A stretch of DNA of 14,716 nucleotides from Burkholderiaceae bacterium (GTDB taxonomy: Bacteria > Pseudomonadota > Gammaproteobacteria > Burkholderiales > Burkholderiaceae): positions 1-14,716 of the forward strand of contig CANHMJ010000025.1 in NCBI GenBank assembly GCA_947461805.1. Direction: 5' to 3'. Below the pieces are notes generated by a model, which saw only the letters and a list, made by a program, of their open reading frames with translations, was not told the origin of the DNA and made no database searches. The position numbers were made by a program, and so were the translations under genes. Below are positions 7,638-14,716 of the stretch, in pieces (position 1 is the first letter of the stretch; each line of letters begins with the position of its first letter).

Positions 7638-9158
7638 ATGGCAATCAACTATTTAAAGAAAATATTAACGGCTCGCGTTTACGACGTCGCACGCGAGACG
7701 GAATTGGAGCTAGCGCCTGCTTTAACGCAGCGTCTTGGTAATCAAATTCTGCTCAAGAGGGAGGATAACCAGCCGGTTTTCTCTTTTAAGCTGCGCGGCG
7801 CTTACAACAAAATGGCTCAACTGAGCCCTGCCGCCCTTAAGCGTGGCGTCATCGCCGCCTCGGCCGGAAACCATGCCCAGGGCGTAGCCCTCGCAGCCGC
7901 CAAAATGAAATGCAAGGCAGTGATTGTGATGCCAGTAACGACCCCTGCAGTCAAAATTGACGCAGTCAAGGCGCGTGGTGGGTCATGGACGGAGCTCGTC
8001 TTGTTTGGCGAATCGTATAGCGATGCCTTTGATCACGCAAAGATATTAGAAAAAAAACGGGGATTAAGTTTCGTTCACCCCTTTGATGATCCCGACGTAA
8101 TCGCCGGTCAAGGAACGATCGCACAGGAAATTTTGCAACAACACCAAGCTCCGATTGATGCCATTTTTGTAGCCATTGGCGGTGGTGGCCTGATTGCCGG
8201 CATTGGCGAGTACGTCAAAGCCGTTCGCCCAGAAACCAAAATTATTGGTGTGCAAGCGGCTGATTCCGATGCCATGCGCCAGTCACTCAAAGCCGGTAAG
8301 CGCGTTGAATTAAAAGAGGTAGGTTTATTTTCTGATGGCACTGCCGTCAAGTTAGTCGGTAAAGAAACTTTCCGCATTTGTAAACGCGTGGTGGATGACA
8401 TCATCACCGTCGACACCGATGAAATTTGTGCTGCCATTAATGATGTATTTACCGATACGCGCAGTATTTTGGAGCCCGCTGGTGCACTTGCGATTGCCGG
8501 TCTCAAGAAATACGTTGAAAAGAAAAAAGTAAAAGATAAAACGTTCATTGCCATAGCATGCGGCGCCAATATGAACTTCAGTCGCCTGCGTTTTGTCGCG
8601 GAGCGCGCCGATGTCGGTGAATTTCGGGAGGCCGTCTTTGCGGTTACCATTCCCGAGGAGCGAGGCTCCTTCAAACGCTTCTGCCAATTACTCGGCAAGC
8701 GCAATGTAACGGAGTTTAATTACCGCATTGCTGATCAAGCCAAAGCGCATATTTTTGTTGGTATTGGCACGCAGAAGTCAAGCGACAGCATCGAGATCGC
8801 CAAGCATTTTGCCAAGGCGGGATTTGCGACGATTGATTTAACCCACGATGAGCTTGCTAAATCACATCTCCGGCATATGGTCGGTGGTCACTCTCCTTTA
8901 GCGCACGATGAACTCCTGTACCGCTTTGAGTTCCCTGAACGTCCCGGCGCCTTGATGCGCTTTTTAACCAGCATGGCGCCCAATTGGAATATCAGCCTAT
9001 TTCATTACCGTAACCATGGTGCAGACTACGGTCGCATCCTGGTTGGCATACAAGTGCCGAAGAATGAACAGAAGCAATTCCAAGCTTTCTTGGCTTCCCT
9101 GGGCTACCCGCACTGGAATGAAAGTGCGAACCCCGCTTACCAGCTGTTCTTAAAGTAA
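7638..9158 (+). CDS. ilvA: IlvA, biosynthetic threonine ammonia-lyase (threonine deaminase)
   Basis: This 506-residue PLP enzyme converts L-threonine to 2-oxobutanoate and ammonia, the committed step of isoleucine synthesis. Length and layout match the biosynthetic, allosteric form. The catalytic domain is ~1-325, with the PLP lysine K51 in SFKLRGAYN, SAGNHAQGVA at 75-84 and the phosphate-binding GGGGLIAGIG at 181-190. Two ACT-type regulatory domains follow at ~330-402 (EAVFAVTIPEERGSFKRFC) and ~425-500 (LLYRFEFPERPGALMRFL), which in this family bind isoleucine and valine. The ATG start gives the expected NYLKKILTARVYDVA beginning. No strong Shine-Dalgarno sequence lies immediately upstream. 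The 5'-nucleotidase gene begins 8 bases after the stop and is probably co-transcribed. Confidence 0.97.
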   Translation: MAINYLKKILTARVYDVARETELELAPALTQRLGNQILLKREDNQPVFSFKLRGAYNKMAQLSPAALKRGVIAASAGNHAQGVALAAAKMKCKAVIVMPVTTPAVKIDAVKARGGSWTELVLFGESYSDAFDHAKILEKKRGLSFVHPFDDPDVIAGQGTIAQEILQQHQAPIDAIFVAIGGGGLIAGIGEYVKAVRPETKIIGVQAADSDAMRQSLKAGKRVELKEVGLFSDGTAVKLVGKETFRICKRVVDDIITVDTDEICAAINDVFTDTRSILEPAGALAIAGLKKYVEKKKVKDKTFIAIACGANMNFSRLRFVAERADVGEFREAVFAVTIPEERGSFKRFCQLLGKRNVTEFNYRIADQAKAHIFVGIGTQKSSDSIEIAKHFAKAGFATIDLTHDELAKSHLRHMVGGHSPLAHDELLYRFEFPERPGALMRFLTSMAPNWNISLFHYRNHGADYGRILVGIQVPKNEQKQFQAFLASLGYPHWNESANPAYQLFLK

Positions 9159-9166
9159 CGGAACGA

Positions 9167-10090
9167 ATGTCCTACAGCCTTACCGGAAAGCTCGTTGTGG
9201 CGATTTCATCGCGCGCGCTCTTTGACTTTGAGGAAGAAAATCGCTTATTTGAAACCAGCGATGACAGCGCCTATATGAAGCTGCAACTGGATCGATTAGC
9301 CATGCCTGCGCAAACCGGCGTTGCCTTTCCCTTAGTACAAAAACTTCTGGCCTTCAACGATGGCGATGAGCAGCGTGTAGAGGTCGTTATCTTGTCACGC
9401 AATGATCCAGTCAGCGGCTTGCGTGTGTTCCGCTCTGCAGAGCATCACCAGCTTCGCTTGGAGCGTGGCGTGTTTACCCGCGGTAGACCTCCTTACCATT
9501 ACCTGCGCTCATTGCAGGCGAATCTGTTTTTATCTGCGAACGAAGATGATGTGCGCGCCACAATTGATGCTGGCTTTCCGGCAGCGCGCGTTTATCCCGA
9601 ATCCAGCAAAACCGCTGAATCGCATCCCAATGAAATTCGCATTGCCTTTGACGGTGATGCCGTTTTGTTTTCAGATGAAGCAGAGCAAGTTTTTCAGAGT
9701 AGCGGACTAGAAGCCTTCGTTGATCACGAAAGCAAAAAGGTAGCGATTCCCTTGCCGCCTGGTCCATTTAAGCCGCTACTGGAAGCGCTGCACCGCCTGC
9801 AAAGTCAGTCTGGAAAACAGGCCGCACATGGCATGCGCATTCGAACTGCTTTAGTCACGGCACGCTCTGCCCCCGCGCATGAGCGCGCGATCCGCACCCT
9901 GATGAACTGGGGCATTGATGTGGATGAGGCGATGTTCTTGGGTGGCCTTTCTAAGAGTGAGTTCCTCCGCGAATTTGAACCTGATTTTTTCTTTGATGAT
10001 CAAACTGGGCATTGCAACTCAGCAGCATCGGTTGCGCCAACGGGGCATGTGGTTTCTGGAGTCGCTAACCGCCCAAAATCGAGTGGTTAA
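9167..10090 (+). CDS. 5'-nucleotidase, cytosolic NT5C1-like family
   Basis: This 307-residue protein resembles the cytosolic 5'-nucleotidase 1 family (Pfam 5-nucleotidase type), HAD-fold enzymes that remove the phosphate from nucleoside monophosphates. Typical segments are LVVAISSRALFDFEEEN (9-25), SRNDPVSGLRVF (77-88) and the catalytic HAD motif I FDGDAVLFSDEAE (161-173, with D162 and D164). LVTARSAPAHERAIRTL (229-245) supplies the threonine of the next HAD motif, and FFFDDQTGHC (274-283) the acidic pair. No signal peptide is present, so it should be cytoplasmic. It starts 8 bases after ilvA with only a weak Shine-Dalgarno match (ACGGAACG), and queF follows after 24 bases. Substrate preference is unknown. 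Confidence 0.88.
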   Translation: MSYSLTGKLVVAISSRALFDFEEENRLFETSDDSAYMKLQLDRLAMPAQTGVAFPLVQKLLAFNDGDEQRVEVVILSRNDPVSGLRVFRSAEHHQLRLERGVFTRGRPPYHYLRSLQANLFLSANEDDVRATIDAGFPAARVYPESSKTAESHPNEIRIAFDGDAVLFSDEAEQVFQSSGLEAFVDHESKKVAIPLPPGPFKPLLEALHRLQSQSGKQAAHGMRIRTALVTARSAPAHERAIRTLMNWGIDVDEAMFLGGLSKSEFLREFEPDFFFDDQTGHCNSAASVAPTGHVVSGVANRPKSSG

Positions 10091-10114
10091 TTAAAACGCA
10101 CTTCCAATCTCTTC

Positions 10115-10957
10115 ATGAGCTATTCCGACTCCCCCCGCTTACCGCTTGGTAAAGAAACGGCGTACCCGCAGCGCTACGACTCTAGTGTGCTATTTCCAAT
10201 TCCGCGCGCAGAGAACCGAGCAAAGTTGGGTCTTAGTCAAGGCAGTGCACTCCCATTTTTTGGGGTTGATCTTTGGAATGCATTCGAGCTCAGCTGGCTG
10301 AATTTAAAAGGTAAGCCACAAATTGCATTAGCTGAGTTTGAAATTCCTGCAGACTCGCCTTGCATGATCGAATCCAAATCCTTCAAACTGTTTTTAAATA
10401 GCCTGAACAGTGAACGCTTTGCAGATGAAGAAGTGCTGCGGGAGCGTGTCTTGGCTGATTTATCTGCCGTTGCCGGAGCATCTATTCGGATGCGTATTTT
10501 TAGTCCGGAGCAACTTTCAAAACGCGGCATGCGGGAAATGGATGGGGTTTTGCTGGATCGCCTTGATATCGAAGTGGATCCGAACGTGACAGCAAACCCC
10601 ACTTTATTGAAAGCAGATCACACTAGCTCCCCCATAGAGCAATGCGTGGTATCGCATTTACTCAAATCGAATTGCCCAGTAACCGGACAGCCGGACTGGG
10701 CCAGCATTCAAATTCGGTACCAAGGTAGGCCGATCGAAGAAGAAGGTTTATTGCGTTATTTAATTGGGTTTCGGGAGCTCGGGGAATTTCATGAGCACTG
10801 TGCAGAAACTATTTTTTGCGATATCAAGCAGCAGTGCAAGCCAGAAAAGTTATCAGTCTATGCGCGCTATACGCGGCGTGGTGGCCTTGATATTAATCCG
10901 TTTCGAACCGATTACAACGCTGTCTGGCCTGACAACATTCGCCACGCCAGACAGTAA
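10115..10957 (+). CDS. queF: QueF, NADPH-dependent 7-cyano-7-deazaguanine (preQ0) reductase
   Basis: This 280-residue enzyme reduces the nitrile of preQ0 to the amine preQ1, a four-electron step in synthesis of the tRNA base queuosine. The length is that of the two-module (E. coli-like, ~282 aa) type. The QueF signature ESKSFKLF lies at 86-93 in the first module. The catalytic cysteine C187 with D194 (NCPVTGQPDWAS) and the HEHC segment (H226, E227) lie in the second. All correspond to the E. coli C190/D197/H229/E230 set with a constant offset of three. It follows the 5'-nucleotidase by 24 bases in the same direction and likely shares the ilvA transcript. No good Shine-Dalgarno sequence precedes the ATG. 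The stop lies 4 bases from the convergent ssb stop. Confidence 0.96.
   Translation: MSYSDSPRLPLGKETAYPQRYDSSVLFPIPRAENRAKLGLSQGSALPFFGVDLWNAFELSWLNLKGKPQIALAEFEIPADSPCMIESKSFKLFLNSLNSERFADEEVLRERVLADLSAVAGASIRMRIFSPEQLSKRGMREMDGVLLDRLDIEVDPNVTANPTLLKADHTSSPIEQCVVSHLLKSNCPVTGQPDWASIQIRYQGRPIEEEGLLRYLIGFRELGEFHEHCAETIFCDIKQQCKPEKLSVYARYTRRGGLDINPFRTDYNAVWPDNIRHARQ
10920..10954. terminator. Candidate hairpin over the queF 3' end, between convergent queF and ssb
   Basis: A perfect 9-bp inverted repeat, CTGTCTGGC at 10920-10928 and GCCAGACAG at 10946-10954, encloses a 17-base loop and ends one base before the queF stop codon. The plus-strand flank (TAATTCATTA) is AT-rich but has no real U tract, so classic intrinsic termination is uncertain. 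It may act as a weak bidirectional or Rho-assisted terminator, or as a 3'-end stabiliser. Confidence 0.35.
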
Positions 10958-10961
10958 TTCA

Positions 10962-11417
10962 TTAAAACGGAATATCATCGTCCATTGCACCCAAGGATGC
11001 TGCTGTAGGCGCTGGTGCTGCGTTCGATGACTCAGACGACTTAGGGCGCGAATAGCTTTCGCCGCCCTCACCACCGCCGGCCATCTTCGAGCCTAACATC
11101 TGCATCGAGTCCGCCACAATCTCGGTGGAGTATTTTTCTTGGCCACTGGCATCGGCCCATTTGCGCGTGCGCAAACGACCTTCGACGTAAACCTGCGATC
11201 CCTTTTTAAGGTACTGACCTGCAATTTCAGCAAGCTTGCCAAAAAACGCAACGCGATGCCATTCTGTGGTTTCTTTCATCTCACCGGTTTGCTTATCTTT
11301 GTAGCGATCCGATGTGGCTACTGAAATATTGGTTACTGCGTCGCCGCTAGGCATGTAGCGTGTTTCTGGGTCCCGTCCAATGTTACCCACGATGATGACT
11401 TTATTTACCGATGCCAT
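10962..11417 (-). CDS. ssb: Single-stranded DNA-binding protein SSB
   Basis: This 151-residue protein binds single-stranded DNA as a tetramer and recruits replication and repair proteins. Residues 1-110 are the OB fold with classic SSB runs: ASVNKVIIVGNIGRDPETRY (2-21), TEWHRVAFFGKLAEIAGQYL (51-70) and GSQVYVEGRLRTRKW (73-87). A Gly/Ser/Pro/Ala-rich flexible linker follows, ending in the acidic tip MDDDIPF that contacts partner proteins. The ATG at 11417 is preceded by a strong Shine-Dalgarno sequence, GGGAGACAAC. It lies 96 bases downstream of the MFS gene on the same strand and may have its own promoter there. Its stop is 4 bases from that of convergent queF. Confidence 0.97.
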   Translation of the reverse strand: MASVNKVIIVGNIGRDPETRYMPSGDAVTNISVATSDRYKDKQTGEMKETTEWHRVAFFGKLAEIAGQYLKKGSQVYVEGRLRTRKWADASGQEKYSTEIVADSMQMLGSKMAGGGEGGESYSRPKSSESSNAAPAPTAASLGAMDDDIPF

Positions 11418-11513
11418 GTTGTCTCCCGAAGAAAATGTATGTGAAAAAAATGTAAATCAATGCACTAGTGTTAATGCGGCTTTGTACAGTAGGTAAGTAG
11501 TCAACTTGTCTGT
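11418..11513 (-). other. Intergenic leader upstream of ssb
   Basis: This is a 96-base AT-rich stretch between the MFS stop and the ssb start. On the minus strand TTGATT (11460-11455) and TACATT (11439-11434) form a possible -35/-10 pair, but the 15-base spacer is short. A second -35-like TTGACT (11504-11499) has no matching -10 box. The palindrome CACTAGTG lies at 11463-11470. A CTGTAC half-site is seen at 11488-11483, but no complete SOS box. Confidence 0.3.
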
Positions 11514-12692
11514 TTATGCGGCTGGAGTTTCCTGGGCTTGCTTTTTTGCTAGTAACTCGCGCATCGACCACGCAATTATAAGCCAGGCAAAAATCAGTGC
11601 CATTCCCAGCACAAACACCGATAAATCACCAAAGTATTGGGTTACCAAACCACCAACCGCTGCACCAAAAAAGAGCCCTAAGGACTGGGTGGTGTTGTAA
11701 ATGCCGAGTGCCGTACCCTTTGAATCTTGCGCCCAACGCGATACCAATGAGGGCTGCAATGCCTCGAGTAAATTAAATCCGACAAAGTAAATCAACAAGG
11801 CTGCTGAAATTAGCAAAATGGTGGTGGCTTCAATAAAGACCACTTGCGAAATAAACAAGAGACCAATCGCTAACAATACCGCGATACGGAGACGTTGCTT
11901 CTTTTCGCCCAACACCAAAATAGGCGCCATTAATGCAAAGGAGATGAGCAATACCGGGAGGTAAATTTCCCAATGGCGCCCGAGTGGAAAGCCCATTTGC
12001 ACCAATAAGCGAGGCACGACTAAAAACATAGCGACCTGCGTTGCGTTCAGCACAAAAACGCCGATGTTTAAACGCATCAATTCCGGGCGGCGCAAAATGT
12101 CAAAAAATGGGGTGTGCTGGGGTATGGATTTTTTCTCTGGGGTCGGTACATACCAAAGCGCAACCAAAATGGCGACAAAACCCATTGCAGCCAATAAGAG
12201 GAACATGCCGTCTAAGCTAATCCAGTGATAAATCGGGGCAGCTATAACCAAGGAGAGTGCAAATGAAATGGCGATGCTGCCACCCACAATGGCCATGGCC
12301 ATGGTTCGTACCTTTTCGCTCACTAGGTCAGCTACCCACGCCGAAATCGCCGCAGAAATTGCGCCCGCACCCATAAGCCCACGACCAATACCAATCCAAA
12401 GCAAGTCATCGTGGCTAGCAGCAATCAGGGCACCAAGCACAAAGCAAATGAGCCCCCCCACCACAACCGGGCGTCGGCCAATCCGATCGGATAGCGCGCC
12501 TAGCGGGATATGAAAAAACGCCTGAACAATATTGAACATGCCCAGGGACAATCCCACTAAAAAGGCGCGATCGCCACCCGGCAAACCCTCTGCATGCAGG
12601 CTAAATACCGGCAAAAGCAAAAAAAGGCCCAGCATTCGCAGGCCAAATATGCCTGCCAAAGCCAGAGTCGAGCGAAGTTCGGAAGAATTCAT
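11514..12692 (-). CDS. YajR-like MFS transporter (12 membrane helices)
   Basis: This 392-residue, very hydrophobic protein fits a twelve-helix major facilitator family transporter. The N-terminal helix carries GLRMLGLFLLLPVFSLHAEG (17-36). MFS motif A is at ~65-77 (GALSDRIGRRPVV) in the loop after helix 2. RGLMGAGAISAAISAWVADL (104-123) forms helix 4 and the next turn. The central loop (YVPTPEKKSIPQHTPF, ~181-196) splits two six-helix halves. The N-terminal pattern resembles the E. coli YajR proton-coupled drug-efflux group, but the C-terminal ferredoxin-like YAM domain of YajR (454 aa) is absent. The substrate is unknown. It lies between ssb and uvrA, an order I associate with Burkholderiales genomes. 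The start (12692) is 37 bases from the divergent uvrA ATG, so their promoters overlap. Confidence 0.88.
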   Translation of the reverse strand: MNSSELRSTLALAGIFGLRMLGLFLLLPVFSLHAEGLPGGDRAFLVGLSLGMFNIVQAFFHIPLGALSDRIGRRPVVVGGLICFVLGALIAASHDDLLWIGIGRGLMGAGAISAAISAWVADLVSEKVRTMAMAIVGGSIAISFALSLVIAAPIYHWISLDGMFLLLAAMGFVAILVALWYVPTPEKKSIPQHTPFFDILRRPELMRLNIGVFVLNATQVAMFLVVPRLLVQMGFPLGRHWEIYLPVLLISFALMAPILVLGEKKQRLRIAVLLAIGLLFISQVVFIEATTILLISAALLIYFVGFNLLEALQPSLVSRWAQDSKGTALGIYNTTQSLGLFFGAAVGGLVTQYFGDLSVFVLGMALIFAWLIIAWSMRELLAKKQAQETPAA

Positions 12693-12702
12693 GGGAAAAG
12701 GC

Positions 12703-12708
12703 TATATT
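12703..12708 (+). promoter_or_regulatory. Candidate -10 box for uvrA
   Basis: TATATT (5 of 6 consensus) lies 21 bases before the uvrA ATG at 12730. No good -35 box is found at 16-18 bases upstream (TTCGGA at 12678-12683 is 19 bases away). The reverse strand of the same bases offers TAATAT (12709-12704) for the divergent MFS gene. The site lies in the 37-base gap shared by both genes. Confidence 0.3.
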
Positions 12709-12729
12709 AACAAGTTACGCCTAAAAACC

Positions 12730-14622
12730 ATGAATAACGAAATCAAGATCCGCGGTGCCCGTACGCACAACCTCAAAAATATCAATTTAGATATTCCCAG
12801 AGAGAAATTAGTCGTCCTTACCGGCCTCTCGGGGTCTGGTAAAAGCTCGCTGGCATTCGATACTCTGTATGCCGAGGGACAGCGTCGCTACGTCGAGTCG
12901 CTGTCTGCCTATGCCCGTCAATTTCTACAGCTGATGGAAAAGCCGGATGTGGATGTCATCGAAGGCCTATCTCCTGCCATCTCAATTGAACAAAAAGCAA
13001 CGAGCCATAACCCCCGCTCTACCGTAGGCACGGTTACGGAGATCCATGACTATTTGCGACTCTTGTTTGCCAGAGCCGGCACACCCCATTGCCCAGACCA
13101 TAATTTGGCGCTGGCAGCGCAGAGTGTTTCGCAAATGGTGGATACCGTGATGGCACTGCCGCCTGAAACCAAGCTCATGATTTTGGCGCCGGTCGTAAGT
13201 GAACGTAAGGGCGAGTTTGTTGACCTCTTTCAGGATCTCCAAGCCCAGGGCTTTGTGCGCTTTCGGGTACGCTCGGGTGGTGGTACCACCAACACAGCAA
13301 AAGCCGAGATCTTTGAAGTGGACCAGCTACCTAAGCTGAAAAAAACCGATAAGCATTCGATTGAGGTGGTGGTAGATCGCATTAAGGTACGTCCCGATAT
13401 TCAGCAGCGCTTAGCCGAGTCCTTTGAAACAGCACTGCGCTTAGCGGATGGCAAGGCAATGATTGTCGACATGGATACTGGTGTTGATACGATTTTCTCC
13501 AGTAAATTTGCTTGCCCGATTTGCTCGTACTCACTGCAAGAACTTGAGCCACGGCTATTTTCATTCAACAATCCGATGGGTGCCTGCCCCTCATGCGATG
13601 GTTTAGGTCACATCTCCTTTTTTGATCCAAAACGGATTGTGGCCCACCCCGATTTATCACTGGCCTCAGGCGCAATTAAAGGCTGGGACCGCCGCAATCA
13701 GTTTTATTTCAAGCTGCTACAGACCCTGGCAAAGCATGCTGGGTTTGATATTGAGAAGCCGTTTGAGAGCCTATCCAAAAAAGCACAAGACCTGGTGTTA
13801 ATGGGATCAGGTGAAACCAATATTGCCTTTGAGTATTTGAACGAGCGCGGCAAATTGAGCGTACGGCAACATCCCTTTGAAGGCATTGTGGCCAACTTTG
13901 AACGCCGTTACCGCGAAACCGAATCGATGGCGGTACGCGAAGAGTTATCCCGCTATCAAAATGTTCGCTCCTGTCCCGATTGCAATGGCACACGCTTACG
14001 CCGTGAAGCGCGCTTTGTCAAAGTGGGTGATGGCAAGCAGTCGCGCGGTATTTTTGAAATCAGCGCACTGCCCCTCAAAGAAGCAAAAGAGTATTTCGAG
14101 GCCCTCGAACTCAAAGGTGCAAAACGGGAAATCGCAGACAAAATTGTGAAGGAGATTAGCTCCCGCTTAACCTTCTTAAACGATGTTGGTCTCGATTACC
14201 TCTCGCTCGAACGCAGTGCTGACACGCTGTCTGGTGGCGAGGCACAGCGCATTCGTTTGGCCTCGCAAATTGGCTCGGGTTTAACGGGCGTGATGTATGT
14301 GCTAGATGAACCTTCGATTGGCTTGCACCAGCGCGATAACGATCGTCTGATTGGCACACTCAAGCACCTGCGTGATTTAGGAAACAGTGTGTTAGTAGTT
14401 GAGCACGACGAAGACATGATTCGCGCCTCCGACTACGTGATTGACATTGGTCCGGGCGCAGGTGTTCATGGCGGCCGAGTGGTGGCACAAGGGACGCCTG
14501 CTGAAGTGGAAGCCAATCCCAACTCCCTCACGGGAGCCTATTTAGCTGGACGCGAGCGCATCGAGGTACCTGAAAAACGCATACCTGCCAGCAGAACACA
14601 CCAACCCCGGTACATCTGTTGA
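12730..14622 (+). CDS. uvrA: UvrA, excision nuclease ATPase subunit A - N-terminal half only, 3' part replaced
   Basis: UvrA is the DNA-damage-sensing ATPase of nucleotide excision repair, with two ABC ATPase modules in ~940 residues. Here 630 codons are open and only the first module is present. Walker A is GLSGSGKSS (32-40), the first zinc module has C262/C265 and C286/C289, the ABC signature LSGGEAQRIRLA is at 500-511, and Walker B is VMYVLDEPSIGLH (521-533). UvrA similarity stops near residue 620 (AYLAGRERIEVPEKR). The last ~10 residues (SRTHQPRYIC) do not look like UvrA, and the second zinc and ATPase module is missing. The ATG at 12730 is chosen because MNNEIKIRGARTHNLKNI is the normal UvrA beginning. 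The frame stays open 66 codons further upstream, but that part is antisense to the MFS gene. As written, the product would not be a functional UvrA. Confidence 0.95.
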   Translation: MNNEIKIRGARTHNLKNINLDIPREKLVVLTGLSGSGKSSLAFDTLYAEGQRRYVESLSAYARQFLQLMEKPDVDVIEGLSPAISIEQKATSHNPRSTVGTVTEIHDYLRLLFARAGTPHCPDHNLALAAQSVSQMVDTVMALPPETKLMILAPVVSERKGEFVDLFQDLQAQGFVRFRVRSGGGTTNTAKAEIFEVDQLPKLKKTDKHSIEVVVDRIKVRPDIQQRLAESFETALRLADGKAMIVDMDTGVDTIFSSKFACPICSYSLQELEPRLFSFNNPMGACPSCDGLGHISFFDPKRIVAHPDLSLASGAIKGWDRRNQFYFKLLQTLAKHAGFDIEKPFESLSKKAQDLVLMGSGETNIAFEYLNERGKLSVRQHPFEGIVANFERRYRETESMAVREELSRYQNVRSCPDCNGTRLRREARFVKVGDGKQSRGIFEISALPLKEAKEYFEALELKGAKREIADKIVKEISSRLTFLNDVGLDYLSLERSADTLSGGEAQRIRLASQIGSGLTGVMYVLDEPSIGLHQRDNDRLIGTLKHLRDLGNSVLVVEHDEDMIRASDYVIDIGPGAGVHGGRVVAQGTPAEVEANPNSLTGAYLAGRERIEVPEKRIPASRTHQPRYIC

Positions 14623-14707
14623 GGTTGAGATGTTTGGAGTTAAAAAAGTAGCAACAATCATGGCCGAGCCACTCTTTGATCCAGAGGGTGGAAAGATAAA
14701 AGCTTAA
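14579..14707 (+). pseudogene. 3' fragment of a GcvT / dimethylglycine-dehydrogenase-type C-terminal domain
   Basis: Reading +2 relative to uvrA from GCA at 14579 gives AYLPAEHTNPGTSVEVEMFG, then VKKVATIMAEPLFDPEGGKI and KA, with a stop at 14705-14707. The PGTxVEVEMFG...A...EPLFDPEGxKIKA pattern is how the C-terminal barrel of GcvT-related proteins ends (aminomethyltransferase, dimethylglycine and sarcosine dehydrogenases). There is no start codon and no upstream part of such a gene, because the preceding bases belong to uvrA. By hand count, 14612-14707 is about 40% G+C, lower than the adjacent uvrA. The family call rests on pattern memory over ~42 residues, so the exact enzyme is uncertain. 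Confidence 0.6.
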
Positions 14708-14716
14708 TTACTACTT

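Noticed and set aside
8108..8704. Minus-strand open frame of 198 codons opposite ilvA
   Set aside because: It lies opposite the ilvA catalytic domain and is Ser/Thr/Arg-rich as expected for a shadow frame. No recognisable motif.
11481..11490. Possible LexA/SOS box upstream of ssb (CTGTAC on the minus strand)
   Set aside because: Only one half-site is present. The second ACAG half expected eight bases further on is missing.
1..14716. A defence system, prophage, CRISPR array, tRNA or insertion sequence
   Set aside because: Every long stretch is accounted for by recognisable core genes. No repeat-spacer pattern, transposase, integrase, terminal inverted repeats or cloverleaf was seen on either strand.

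Overview
The window looks like a stretch of a betaproteobacterial chromosome, most likely Burkholderiaceae and Polynucleobacter-like. This is an inference from gene content, gene order (ubiB-ubiJ-Tim44-ubiE-DUF971-large FAD/Fe-S oxidoreductase; MFS next to ssb and uvrA), protein character, moderate G+C and tight packing. I could not run a search. Most of the window is ordinary core metabolism. I see no rRNA, tRNA, CRISPR array, insertion sequence or phage gene.

Left block (1-7504, all on the minus strand, transcribed right to left): a 1278-aa FAD/Fe-S D-2-hydroxyacid dehydrogenase-type fusion protein, a DUF971 protein overlapping it by one base, ubiE (quinone C-methyltransferase), a Tim44-domain membrane protein, a hairpin terminator, ubiJ (SCP2-domain lipid-binding accessory factor) and ubiB (atypical kinase/ATPase), which is cut by the window edge. 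UbiE, UbiJ and UbiB belong to the ubiquinone pathway. The large dehydrogenase plausibly passes electrons towards the quinone pool, so the block reads as quinone synthesis and use.

Middle block (7638-10957, plus strand): ilvA (threonine deaminase with two ACT domains), a cytosolic-type 5'-nucleotidase starting 8 bases after it, and queF (preQ0 reductase, two-module type) 24 bases further on. This run diverges from the oxidoreductase across a 133-base promoter region. It converges on ssb, with only 4 bases between the queF and ssb stop codons and a 9-bp inverted repeat over the queF 3' end.

Right block: ssb and a YajR-like MFS exporter on the minus strand, then uvrA divergent on the plus strand. 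uvrA begins normally but is not intact. It carries only the first ATPase half, about 620 residues of the usual ~940. At about 14579-14592 the sequence switches to the 3' end of an unrelated gene that reads, in another frame, as the C-terminal tail of a GcvT/dimethylglycine-dehydrogenase-type protein. A short shared sequence at the switch and lower G+C beyond it suggest a chimeric assembly join or a real rearrangement. This is the most important anomaly here. I found no convincing new defence or mobile system.
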